From positions 1 through 64,000 of the forward strand of contig NZ_VJOO01000016.1 in NCBI RefSeq assembly GCF_007556755.1: DNA of 64,000 nucleotides, given 5' to 3'. Position 1 is the first letter of the stretch. Each line of letters opens with the position of its first letter. The translations under genes and the position numbers were made by a program. The notes below the pieces were generated by a model, which saw only the letters and a list, made by a program, of their open reading frames with translations, searched no databases and was not told the DNA's origin. This DNA is from Tepidimonas fonticaldi. Its GTDB lineage: Bacteria; Pseudomonadota; Gammaproteobacteria; Burkholderiales; Burkholderiaceae_C. Positions 23,261 to 31,408 of this stretch are shown here, piece after piece.

Positions 23261-25672
23261 TCAGTTGCGCAGGGGCTTGCCGCTGTCGAGCAAGGCCATG
23301 ATGCGGGCCTGCGTCTTGGGTTGGACGATGAGGGCGCAGAATGCCTCGCGCTCCAGCTTCATCAGATAGTCCTCGGACACCAGCGTGCCGGCCTCGACAT
23401 CGCCGCCCGTGACCACATGGGCGATGCGGCTGGCGATGTGGAAGTCGTACGCGGTGATGAAACCGCCGTCGCGCATATTGACCAGCGAGCCCAGGATGGT
23501 GGCCTTGCCGCTGCGACCCGCCACGGGGAAGCGGCGCTGCAGCGGCGGCCGGTAGCCGCCCGTGGCCAGGGCCTGTGCCTCGCGCACGGCGACGAACAGC
23601 AGCTCGTCACGGTGCGGCACGATGACGTCGCTGTCCAGCAGGTAGCCGAGCTTGCGGCTTTCCAGCGCACTGGTGCCCACCGTGGCCATCGCCGCGGCCT
23701 TGAAGCCCTCGGTCAGGAACGGCAGCAGGTCGGTGCCGGTGCTGGCACGGGCGTTTTCCGCGGCGCGGCGGGCGAGGTAGGTCAGTCCCCCGGCGCCGGG
23801 GATCAGGCCCACGCCCACTTCCACCAAACCCATGTAGCTTTCCATGTGCGCCACGCGCCGCGCGCAGTGCACGGCCAACTCGCAGCCGCCGCCCAGCGCC
23901 ATGCCGCGTACCGCCGCCACCGTGGGCACCTGGGCGTAGCGCAGGCGCAGCATGACGCGCTGCATTTCCGCCTCCACGGATTCGATGGCCTGCACGCCCA
24001 TCGCGGCAAACGCCGGCAGCGTGGCCTGCAGGTCGGCCCCGACCGAAAACGGCTCGTCGCCCGACCACACCACCAGGCCCGCGAAGCGCGCCTCGGCCTC
24101 CTCCACCGCGCGGTCCAGCCCTTCCACCACCGCCGGGCTGATGGCGTGCATCTTGGTCTTGAGGCTGGCGATCAGCACGTCGTCCAGCCCGGCGCGCGGC
24201 AGCGTCCACAGGCGGATCGCGTCATCCTCATAGACCGTGGCGCCATCGGTGCGCCAGTCCGGCCCGCCTTCGCCGAAGACGCGCTCGCGGTAGAGCTGGC
24301 GCGCGTGCACCGGCAACGTGCGCGGCGGCTCGAAGCGGCCGGTGGCCGGGTTCCACGAGCCTTCCGGCTGGTGCACGCCGCCGCGCTCGGCCACCGGGCC
24401 CTCGAACACCCAGGCCGGCAGCGGCGCCGAGCACAGCGCGCGTCCGGCGTCGATGTCTTCCTGCACCATGCGCGCCACCTCCAGCCAGCCGGCCTGCTGC
24501 CACAGCTCGAACGGGCCCTGCTGCATGCCAAAGCCCCAGCGCATGGCCTGATCGACGTCGCGCGCCGTCTCGGCGATCGCCTGCAGGTGCAGCGCCGCGT
24601 AGTGAAAGCCGTTGCGCAGGATCGCCCACAAAAAGCGCCCCTGCGGCCCCTCGGCGTGACGCAGCAGCTTCAGGCGCTCGGGCGCGGGTTTTTTGAGCAT
24701 GCGGCCATAGACCTCGTCGGCCTTGGCGCCGGCGGGCACGTAGTCGCCGCTGGCCAGGTCGAAGCGCAGCACGTCGCGCCCGACCTTCTTGTAAAAGCCC
24801 GCCTTGGTCTTCTGCCCCAGGTGGCCCTTGTCGAGCAGCGCCTGCAGCACCTTGGGCGTCTCGAACGTCGGGTAGAACGGGTCGGTCTCGGGGCTGAGCT
24901 GGGTCTGCATCGTGCGGATGACGTGCGCCAGCGTGTCCAGCCCCACCACGTCGGCGGTGCGGAAGGTGCCGCTGGAGGCGCGCCCGAGCCGCTTGCCGGT
25001 CAGGTCATCGACGACGTCGAACGTCAGGCCGTGCCGCTCGGCCTCGATCATCGTCGAGAGCATGCCGGCGATGCCGATGCGGTTGGCGACGAAGTTGGGC
25101 GTGTCCTTGGCGCGCACGACGTTCTTGCCCAGCGTCGTGGTGACGAACCCCTCCAGCGCATCGAGCACGTCGGCGCGCGTCTCGGGCGCGGCGATCAGCT
25201 CCACCAGCGGCATGTAGCGCGGCGGGTTGAAGAAGTGGATGCCGCAAAAGCGCGGCCGCAGTTCGGTCGTCAGCGGCTCGGCCAACTGGCAGATCGGCAA
25301 GCCCGAGGTGTTGGTGGCCAGGATGGCATGCGCGGCGAGGTGCGGCGCGATGCGAGCGTAGAGCTGGTGCTTCCAGTCCATGCGCTCGGCAATGGCCTCG
25401 ATGACGAGGTCGCACTCGCCCAACAAGGCCAAGTGCTCGTCGTAGTTGGCCGGCCGGATCAGGTCGGCGTCGTCGGCCACGCCGAGCGGGCTGGGCTTCA
25501 TTTTTTTGAGGTTGGCGATCGCCTGGCGGGCGATGGCGCTCTTGTCGGCGCCGTCTTTGGCCAAGTCGAACAGCACCACCGGCACCTTGACGTTGACCAG
25601 GTGCGCGGCGATCTGCGCCCCCATGACGCCGGCGCCGAGCACGGCGACGCGTTTGACGGTGAATCGGGACAT
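23261..25672 (-). CDS. fadB: 3-hydroxyacyl-CoA dehydrogenase/enoyl-CoA hydratase
   Basis: Multifunctional beta-oxidation enzyme, 803 residues. Here the dehydrogenase part comes first: VKRVAVLGAGVMGAQIAAHLVN (NAD-binding GxGxxG) at residues 6-28, then ATNTSGLPICQLA and FCGIHFFNPPRYMPLVELI, and the C-terminal dehydrogenase domain around residues 200-330. The crotonase part follows (about 470-700) with FSVGADLQATLPAFA and VRGMALGGGCELAVHCA. This domain order matches the FadN/long FadB-like family rather than E. coli FadB. ATG 25672 is preceded by AAGGA; upstream TTG is rejected. I use the symbol fadB loosely. Confidence 0.92.
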   Translation of the reverse strand: MSRFTVKRVAVLGAGVMGAQIAAHLVNVKVPVVLFDLAKDGADKSAIARQAIANLKKMKPSPLGVADDADLIRPANYDEHLALLGECDLVIEAIAERMDWKHQLYARIAPHLAAHAILATNTSGLPICQLAEPLTTELRPRFCGIHFFNPPRYMPLVELIAAPETRADVLDALEGFVTTTLGKNVVRAKDTPNFVANRIGIAGMLSTMIEAERHGLTFDVVDDLTGKRLGRASSGTFRTADVVGLDTLAHVIRTMQTQLSPETDPFYPTFETPKVLQALLDKGHLGQKTKAGFYKKVGRDVLRFDLASGDYVPAGAKADEVYGRMLKKPAPERLKLLRHAEGPQGRFLWAILRNGFHYAALHLQAIAETARDVDQAMRWGFGMQQGPFELWQQAGWLEVARMVQEDIDAGRALCSAPLPAWVFEGPVAERGGVHQPEGSWNPATGRFEPPRTLPVHARQLYRERVFGEGGPDWRTDGATVYEDDAIRLWTLPRAGLDDVLIASLKTKMHAISPAVVEGLDRAVEEAEARFAGLVVWSGDEPFSVGADLQATLPAFAAMGVQAIESVEAEMQRVMLRLRYAQVPTVAAVRGMALGGGCELAVHCARRVAHMESYMGLVEVGVGLIPGAGGLTYLARRAAENARASTGTDLLPFLTEGFKAAAMATVGTSALESRKLGYLLDSDVIVPHRDELLFVAVREAQALATGGYRPPLQRRFPVAGRSGKATILGSLVNMRDGGFITAYDFHIASRIAHVVTGGDVEAGTLVSEDYLMKLEREAFCALIVQPKTQARIMALLDSGKPLRN

Positions 25673-25700
25673 GATGAATCCTTGCAATGGGCGGGGCGCG

Positions 25701-26132
25701 TCAGTTCGCGCGCACCCAGGTCTGCGTGCGGCCGATGAACAGGATGGAGCCGCGCACCTCCAGCTTGGCGCCGCCCTCCACGGGGGTCAGGCGCACGTTG
25801 TAGGTCTTGCCGTTTTCGGGGTCGAGGATGGTGCCGCCCTCCCAGACCGCCTTGCCCGGCACCTGCCGCACGCCGCGGATGATCTCCAGCCCGACGATGG
25901 GCTGGTCCTTGCGGTCGTCGGTGCAGGCGGTGCAGCGGCGGTTGGGGTCGGCGCCCTTGCGCAACAGCTTCTCGACGCGCCCGGTCAGCACGCCGTCCTG
26001 CTCGGTGATGACGACCTCGCTTTTGACTTCCTTCGTGTCATCGTCGATGGTGTGCCAACGGCCGACGGGGGTGGGGTTGGCCCAGGCCGGGGCGGCCAGG
26101 GCCAGCAACAGGGCAGCGATGCGGTACCGCAT
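25701..26132 (-). CDS. Secreted DUF2147 family protein
   Basis: A 143-residue protein with a clear signal peptide (MRYRIAALLLALAAPAWA, cleavage after AWA) and the DUF2147 core: PVGRWHTIDDDTKEVKSEVVI, a CTAC cysteine pair near residue 68, and GGTILDPENGKTYNVRL. Family members are periplasmic and of unknown function. It is placed inside a beta-oxidation operon, 28 bases before fadB and 26 bases after the acyl-CoA dehydrogenase gene, which suggests an envelope- or lipid-related role (inference). Confidence 0.9.
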   Translation of the reverse strand: MRYRIAALLLALAAPAWANPTPVGRWHTIDDDTKEVKSEVVITEQDGVLTGRVEKLLRKGADPNRRCTACTDDRKDQPIVGLEIIRGVRQVPGKAVWEGGTILDPENGKTYNVRLTPVEGGAKLEVRGSILFIGRTQTWVRAN

Positions 26133-26158
26133 GGGTCGTCTCCTCTGCGCGTGGGCGA

Positions 26159-27955
26159 TCAGGCCAGTGCCGCGTCGGTGTCCATGAGCGCCGCGCTGCC
26201 GGAGCGGGCCAGACGCATCAGCGTCGCGGTCTCCGGGAACAGGCGCGCGAAGTAAAAGCGCGCCGTCTGCAGCTTGGCGGTGTAGAAGGGGTCGGTGCTG
26301 CCGGCGGCAATCGCCTTGAGCGCCACCGAGGCCATGCGCGCAAAGAAGTAGCCAAACACCAGGTGGCCCGCCACGCGCAGGTAGGGCACGGCGGCAGCAC
26401 CGGCCTCGTCGGGGTTTTGCAGCGCCTTGAAGCCGATCTCGGTGGTGAACTTGGTCATCTGCTCACCCAGGTACGCCAGCGGGTTGATGAACTCGGCCAT
26501 CTTTTCGTTGACGCCTTCTTCCTCCACCAGCGCGGCGACCAGCTTGCCGAACTTCTTGAGCGTGGCGCCGTTGTTGGCCAGCACCTTGCGGCCCAGCAGG
26601 TCCAGGCTCTGCACGGTGTTGGTGCCCTCGTAGATCATGTTGATGCGGGCATCGCGCACATACTGCTCCATGCCCCATTCCTTGATGTAGCCGTGGCCGC
26701 CGAAGACCTGCAGGCAGTGGTTGGTCGCCTCGAAGCCGTTGTCGGTGAGGAACGCTTTGGCGATCGGCGTCAGCAGGGCCAGCAGATCGGCGCTGTCCTT
26801 GCGCACCTTCTCGTCGGGGTGGTGCAGTTCCTTGTCCAGCAGCAGCGCGCAGTAGATCAACAGGGCCCGCCCGCCCTCGGCGTAGGCCTTGGCCGTCAGC
26901 AGCATCTTGCGCACGTCCGGGTGCACGATGATGGGGTCGGCGGGCTTGTCCTTGGCCTTCGGGCCCGACAGGCTGCGCATCTGGATGCGGTCTTTGGCGT
27001 AAGCCAGCGCATTCTGGAACGCCACTTCGGTCAGGCCCACCGACTGGTTACCCACGCCCAGGCGGGCCGCGTTCATCATCACGAACATGGCCTGCAGGCC
27101 CTTGTTGGGCTGGCCCACCAGCGTACCGACCGCGCCGTCCAGGATCATCTGACAGGTGGCGTTGCCGTGGATGCCCATCTTGTGCTCCAGGCCGCCGCAG
27201 TAGATGGCGTTGCGCTCGCCCAGGCTGCCGTCGGGGTTGACCAGGAACTTGGGCACCAGGAACAGGCTGATCCCCTTGCTGCCGGCCGGGGCGTCGGGCA
27301 GGCGGGCCAGCACCAGGTGCACGATGTTGGCGGCCAGGTCGTGCTCGCCGGCGGAGATGAAGATCTTCTGCCCGGTGAGTTTGTAGGTGCCGTCGGGCTG
27401 CGGCTCGGCCTTGGTGCGCAGCAGGCCCAGGTCGGTGCCGCAGTGCGGCTCGGTCAGGCACATGGTGCCGGTCCACTCGCCGCTGGTCAGCTTGGGCAGG
27501 AACAGCGCCTTCTGCGCCTCGGTGCCGTGGGCGTGCAGGCATTCGTACGCACCGTGGCTCAACCCGGGGTACATGGTCCACGCCTGGTTGGCGCTGTTGA
27601 GCATCTCGTAGAAGCACTGGTTGACCACGAAGGGCAGCCCCTGGCCGCCATAGGCCGGGTCGCACGACAGCGCGGGCCAGCCGCCGGCCACATACTGCTC
27701 GTACGCGGCCTTGAAGCCCTGCGGCGTGGTGACGGTGTGGGTGGTCTTGTCGAGACGGCAGCCCTCGGCGTCACCGCTGATGTTGAGCGGGAAAGTCACC
27801 TCGGCGGCAAACTTGCCCCCCTCCTCCAGCACGGCGTTGATGGTGTCGGCATCCACCTCGGCATGCGGCGGGCAGACTTTGAGCTCGTCGACGACGTGAA
27901 AGACTTCGTGCAGCATGAACTGCATGTCGCGCAGGGGCGGGGTGTACTGGGGCAT
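26159..27955 (-). CDS. Acyl-CoA dehydrogenase (FadE/DmdC-like)
   Basis: FAD-dependent acyl-CoA dehydrogenase of 598 residues, which makes the 2,3-enoyl-CoA in beta-oxidation. The N-terminal extension domain (YTPPLRDMQFMLHEV) is followed by the catalytic core with WTGTMCLTEPHCGTDLGLL, GQKIFISAGEHD, and QVFGGHGYIKEWGMEQYVRDARI with YEGTNTVQSLDL near residue 440, and a C-terminal helical domain. The architecture is that of the FadE5/DmdC group, longer than the usual 380-residue enzymes. It is the first enzyme gene after the TetR regulator (51 bases apart). Confidence 0.94.
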   Translation of the reverse strand: MPQYTPPLRDMQFMLHEVFHVVDELKVCPPHAEVDADTINAVLEEGGKFAAEVTFPLNISGDAEGCRLDKTTHTVTTPQGFKAAYEQYVAGGWPALSCDPAYGGQGLPFVVNQCFYEMLNSANQAWTMYPGLSHGAYECLHAHGTEAQKALFLPKLTSGEWTGTMCLTEPHCGTDLGLLRTKAEPQPDGTYKLTGQKIFISAGEHDLAANIVHLVLARLPDAPAGSKGISLFLVPKFLVNPDGSLGERNAIYCGGLEHKMGIHGNATCQMILDGAVGTLVGQPNKGLQAMFVMMNAARLGVGNQSVGLTEVAFQNALAYAKDRIQMRSLSGPKAKDKPADPIIVHPDVRKMLLTAKAYAEGGRALLIYCALLLDKELHHPDEKVRKDSADLLALLTPIAKAFLTDNGFEATNHCLQVFGGHGYIKEWGMEQYVRDARINMIYEGTNTVQSLDLLGRKVLANNGATLKKFGKLVAALVEEEGVNEKMAEFINPLAYLGEQMTKFTTEIGFKALQNPDEAGAAAVPYLRVAGHLVFGYFFARMASVALKAIAAGSTDPFYTAKLQTARFYFARLFPETATLMRLARSGSAALMDTDAALA

Positions 27956-28006
27956 GGTGGTCTCCTTGGACGCGGGTGAACGGTGGGGGGTTGAAGGGGC
28001 TGGCGC

Positions 28007-28657
28007 TCAGGGCTGGTAGCGCGCCAGAATGTTGTCGAAACCGGTGCGGGCATGGTGCAGCCCGGCCGGGCTGCGCAGAAAGCGCGCCTCGTAATGCAGC
28101 GCAAGGATCAGGCCGTGGATTTCGAAGGCGATCTGCGCGGGGTCGGCGTCGGCGCGCAGGTGGCCTTCGTCGATGGCGATGCGGATGGCGCGCCGCACGG
28201 CCGACTGCCAGGTGTTGACCGTGTCCACGAGCGCATCGCGCACGGGGCCGGGGCGGTCGTCGAACTCCACCGCGCCGCTGATGTAGATGCAGCCGGAGTC
28301 GATCTCCAGCGACGTCTGGCGCATCCAATGGTCGAACAACGCGCGCAGCCGCGGCAGCCCGCGGGGCGCAGCCAGTGCCGGGTGGAACACATCGCGCTCG
28401 AAGCGCGCGTGGTACTCGCGCACGACGGCGATCTGCAGCTCCTCGCGCGAGCCGAAGTGCGCGAAGACGCCGGACTTGCTCATGCCCATCAGCTCGGCGA
28501 TGGCGCCGATGCTCAGACCCTCCAGCCCGACGTGCGAGGCCAGCCCGAGCGCCGCATCGATGATGGCGGCTTTGGTCTGCTGCCCCTTGTGCGGGGCGCG
28601 CTCGGCGCTGCGGCCGCGGGCGCGGGCCGCCGGGTGGGCGGCGTCGATGTCGGCCAT
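28007..28657 (-). CDS. TetR-family regulator of fatty-acid oxidation genes
   Basis: TetR repressor of 216 residues. The helix-turn-helix is at about 28-75 (TKAAIIDAALGLASHVGLEGLSIGAIAEL followed by GMSKSGVFAHFGSREEL); the C-terminal ligand domain (about 90-216) probably senses an acyl-CoA. ATG 28657 has GGAGG 6 bases upstream; the earlier TTG is rejected. It leads the minus-strand cluster of beta-oxidation genes and a perfect GAACG-GT-CGTTC palindrome lies about 20 bases before its start, so it probably represses itself and the enzymes. The inducer is unknown. Confidence 0.92.
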   Translation of the reverse strand: MADIDAAHPAARARGRSAERAPHKGQQTKAAIIDAALGLASHVGLEGLSIGAIAELMGMSKSGVFAHFGSREELQIAVVREYHARFERDVFHPALAAPRGLPRLRALFDHWMRQTSLEIDSGCIYISGAVEFDDRPGPVRDALVDTVNTWQSAVRRAIRIAIDEGHLRADADPAQIAFEIHGLILALHYEARFLRSPAGLHHARTGFDNILARYQP

Positions 28658-28677
28658 GCAAGCCTCCAAAATAAAAC

Positions 28678-28689
28678 GAACGGTCGTTC
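28678..28689. promoter_or_regulatory. Probable TetR operator
   Basis: GAACGGTCGTTC is a perfect 5-base inverted repeat with a 2-base centre, flanked by AT-rich bases, 21 bases upstream of the TetR start codon. Palindromes of the GAACG-NN-CGTTC type are known targets of several TetR-family acyl-CoA-responsive regulators. It is well placed to block the promoter of the whole cluster. Confidence 0.7.
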
Positions 28690-28757
28690 TATTCTAGAGG
28701 TAGACGAGGTGCTGTCAATCCCCAAATCCTAGGGAAAACCCTGGGTTTGACCTGCCC

Positions 28758-28789
28758 GGGCGCCAACCCAGTAGATCGCGCTGGCGCCC
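28758..28789 (-). terminator. Possible hairpin after argB
   Basis: GGGCGCCA (28758-28765) and TGGCGCCC (28782-28789) form a perfect 8-base stem with a 16-base loop, starting 27 bases beyond the argB stop. The loop is long and no T-run follows directly, so this is a weak terminator candidate. Confidence 0.3.
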
Positions 28790-28816
28790 AGCATGAGCGC
28801 CAAAGCGCGGACCGTG

Positions 28817-29719
28817 TCAGTGCGAGCGGATCATCGTGCCGAAGGGCTGATCGCCCAGCACCTCCAGCAGGATGGCGTGCGGCACGCGCCCGTCGATGAT
28901 GTGCACCGCCTTGACGCCGCTCTTGGCCGCATCCAGCGCGCCGGCGATCTTGGGGATCATGCCGCCGCTGATGGTGCCGTCGGCCACCAGCTCGTCGATG
29001 CGCCGCGGCGTCAGCTCGGCCAACAACTGGCCGTCCTTGTCCAGCACGCCGCGGATGTTGGTCAGCATCAGCAGCTTTTCGGCCTGCAGCACGGTGGCGA
29101 GCTTGGCCGCCACGACGTCGGCGTTGATGTTGTAGCTCTCGTTGTGCTCGCCAAAGCCGATCGGGCTGACGACCGGGATGAACTGGTCCTCCTGCAGCGC
29201 GCGCACGACGCTGGGGTCGATGGAGACGATATCGCCGACCTGGCCGACGTCGTGCTCGACGTTGGGGTCGTTGACGTCCACCATGCGCAGCTTGCGCGCG
29301 CGAATCATCGCGCCGTCGCGCCCGGTCAGGCCGACCGCCTTGCCGCCGGCGCGGTTGATGAGGCCGACGATGTCCTGCTGCACCTCGCCGGCCAGCACCC
29401 ACTCGACCACTTCCATCGTCTCGGCATCGGTCACGCGCATGCCCTGCACGAAGCGGCCCTCCTTGCCCAGGCGTTTGAGCAGCGTCTCGATCTGCGGGCC
29501 GCCGCCGTGCACCACCACCGGGTTGATGCCGACCAGCTTGAGCAGCACCACGTCCTCGGCGAACGCCGCCTGCAACTCGGGGTCGGTCATGGCGTTGCCG
29601 CCGTACTTGATGACCATCGTCTTGCCGTGGTAGCGGCGGATGTAGGGCAGCGCCTGGGACAGGATTTCGGCCCGGTCCGGCGGGGCCACGTGGGACAGGT
29701 CGCGAGGGGTATGGTTCAT
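28817..29719 (-). CDS. argB: Acetylglutamate kinase ArgB
   Basis: ArgB phosphorylates N-acetylglutamate in arginine synthesis. The 300-residue product has the family motifs [20 protein letters not shown] and [20 protein letters not shown], and the C-terminal [40 protein letters not shown]. The N-terminal helix ([18 protein letters not shown]) is of the type found in arginine-sensitive hexameric enzymes, so feedback inhibition is likely. ATG 29719 faces the divergent CYTH-CHAD gene only 49 bases away. argH is also in this window but far off, so the arginine genes are scattered. Confidence 0.97.
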   Translation of the reverse strand: MNHTPRDLSHVAPPDRAEILSQALPYIRRYHGKTMVIKYGGNAMTDPELQAAFAEDVVLLKLVGINPVVVHGGGPQIETLLKRLGKEGRFVQGMRVTDAETMEVVEWVLAGEVQQDIVGLINRAGGKAVGLTGRDGAMIRARKLRMVDVNDPNVEHDVGQVGDIVSIDPSVVRALQEDQFIPVVSPIGFGEHNESYNINADVVAAKLATVLQAEKLLMLTNIRGVLDKDGQLLAELTPRRIDELVADGTISGGMIPKIAGALDAAKSGVKAVHIIDGRVPHAILLEVLGDQPFGTMIRSH

Positions 29720-29768
29720 GACGGATGGGGCGGCTACGATAGGCGTTCTGTATCTGGCGGAGGTCATT

Positions 29769-31313
29769 GTGCCGCAAGAAATCGAACTCAAGTTCGCCCT
29801 GCCGGGCGTGCGCGCCGACGACGCCCTGCAGCGCCTGCGCCGCCACCCGCTGTTGCGCCGACGCCCCATGCGGCAGCAACGGCTGGTCAACCGCTATTAC
29901 GACACCCCGGATGGCTGGCTGCGCACCCAGCGCTGCGCCTTGCGCATGCGGGGGATCGAGGCACTGCCGGGAAAGGCGTCCCCGACCGGGCAGCCGACGC
30001 CAGGCACGCCTGCGAGGCGCACCTGGGAGCAAACCCTCAAGACCGCCGGCCACGGCAGCGGGGCCTTGAGCGTGCGCGGCGAATGGACCACGCCGCTGGC
30101 GCGGCCGGTGCTGGATCGGGCGGCGCTGCTCGCCACCGCACTGGCGGCGGCCCCCGATCTGGCGCAACGGCTCGACGCCCTGCAGCCGGTGCACGAAACC
30201 CGCTGCCTGCGCACGACCTGGACGGTGCGGGGAGGCGACGGCAGCGTCGTCGAAGTCGCGCTGGACGCGGGGGACATCCGCGCGTCAGGCGGCCGGGCGC
30301 CGCTGCTGGAGCTGGAACTGGAGCTGCTGGCCGGCGACCCCGCCGCCCTGCACGCCCTGGCCGACGCGCTGGCCAGCGACCTGCCGCTGCTGCCTGCCCG
30401 CACCAGCAAGGCCGAGCAGGCCCAGCGCCTGGGCGATGGCACGCTCGATCAACCCGTCGTCGCGCGGCCGCTCGATCTGCCGCGCCACGCCGACCCGATG
30501 GCCGTCGCCCGCGCCGCGCTGGGCGATGCCCTGGGGCAGCTGTGCGACAACCTGCTGCTGGCGGCCCGCCACGACGACCCGGAAGCCGTGCACCAGGCCC
30601 GGGTGGGTTGGCGACGCTGGCGCAGCCTGCTGCGCCTGCTGCGCCCGTGGCTGCCCGCCCCGCCGGCGCACGACGCGCTGCGCCCCTTGCTGGCCAGCCT
30701 GGGCACGGTGCGCGACCTGGACGTGGCGCTCACCGAGACGCTGCCCCTCTGGGGCCCGTTGTTCGTGGAAGACGACACCGCGCACCCCGACCGCCTGCGC
30801 GCCTGGCAGCAGGCAAGCCGGCGGCTGACCGCCAGCGTGCGGGCCGCCCGGCGGGCGCTGCGTGCGCAATTGAGCGATCCGGCGACCGCGCAGGCCTTGC
30901 TGGCCTGCGCCACATGGCTGCAGCAGTTGCCCGGACACGTCGAGGCCCCCGCCGGCTGGGCCGTCGAGCGCTTGGGCCGCTGGCATGCGCGACTGGCGCG
31001 CAGTCTTCGGGAATCGGCCCATCCCGCCGACGCCCAGACCACGACCGACGCCCTGCACGCCGCCCGGTTGCTGGCCAAGCGCCTGCGCTACGGGGCCGAA
31101 GCCGTCGCGCCCACCCTGCCCGACAAAGCCGCCCGGCGCGTCCATCGCTGGCAGCGCGACGCCCGCACGTGGCAAAGCCGCATCGGCCGCTGGCGCGATA
31201 CCCAGCGCGCCGCCGAGCTGCTGGCCGAACACCGCGCCGATGCGGCCCTGACCGGCTTTTTGCGCGGGGTGGCGCTCGCCGGCCGGCGGGCCGAAGCGCA
31301 CACCGGCGACTGA
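29769..31313 (+). CDS. CYTH and CHAD domain protein
   Basis: A 514-residue protein with an N-terminal CYTH (triphosphate tunnel) domain, recognised by the EIELKFALP signature and the [20 protein letters not shown] strand pair, and a C-terminal helical CHAD domain with many conserved His ([45 protein letters not shown]). Such proteins bind or hydrolyse inorganic polyphosphate and tripolyphosphate. GTG 29769 with GGAGG 5 bases upstream is preferred to ATG 29718, which would overlap the argB start codon. A Pro/Arg insert near residues 70-90 is unusual for the CYTH barrel. Confidence 0.92.
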   Translation: MPQEIELKFALPGVRADDALQRLRRHPLLRRRPMRQQRLVNRYYDTPDGWLRTQRCALRMRGIEALPGKASPTGQPTPGTPARRTWEQTLKTAGHGSGALSVRGEWTTPLARPVLDRAALLATALAAAPDLAQRLDALQPVHETRCLRTTWTVRGGDGSVVEVALDAGDIRASGGRAPLLELELELLAGDPAALHALADALASDLPLLPARTSKAEQAQRLGDGTLDQPVVARPLDLPRHADPMAVARAALGDALGQLCDNLLLAARHDDPEAVHQARVGWRRWRSLLRLLRPWLPAPPAHDALRPLLASLGTVRDLDVALTETLPLWGPLFVEDDTAHPDRLRAWQQASRRLTASVRAARRALRAQLSDPATAQALLACATWLQQLPGHVEAPAGWAVERLGRWHARLARSLRESAHPADAQTTTDALHAARLLAKRLRYGAEAVAPTLPDKAARRVHRWQRDARTWQSRIGRWRDTQRAAELLAEHRADAALTGFLRGVALAGRRAEAHTGD

Positions 31314-31408
31314 TGCCGCCACCCCGATCCGGCGACGCCCCTTGTGCACCGGTCGGGCCAGGAACTCGCGGCGGCCTGTCAGCGTCCGACGATAACCCCG
31401 CCTCCAAC

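Noticed and set aside
23240-25738. 832-codon plus-strand open frame opposite fadB
   Set aside because: Shadow of fadB; the minus-strand product has complete motifs, the plus frame none.
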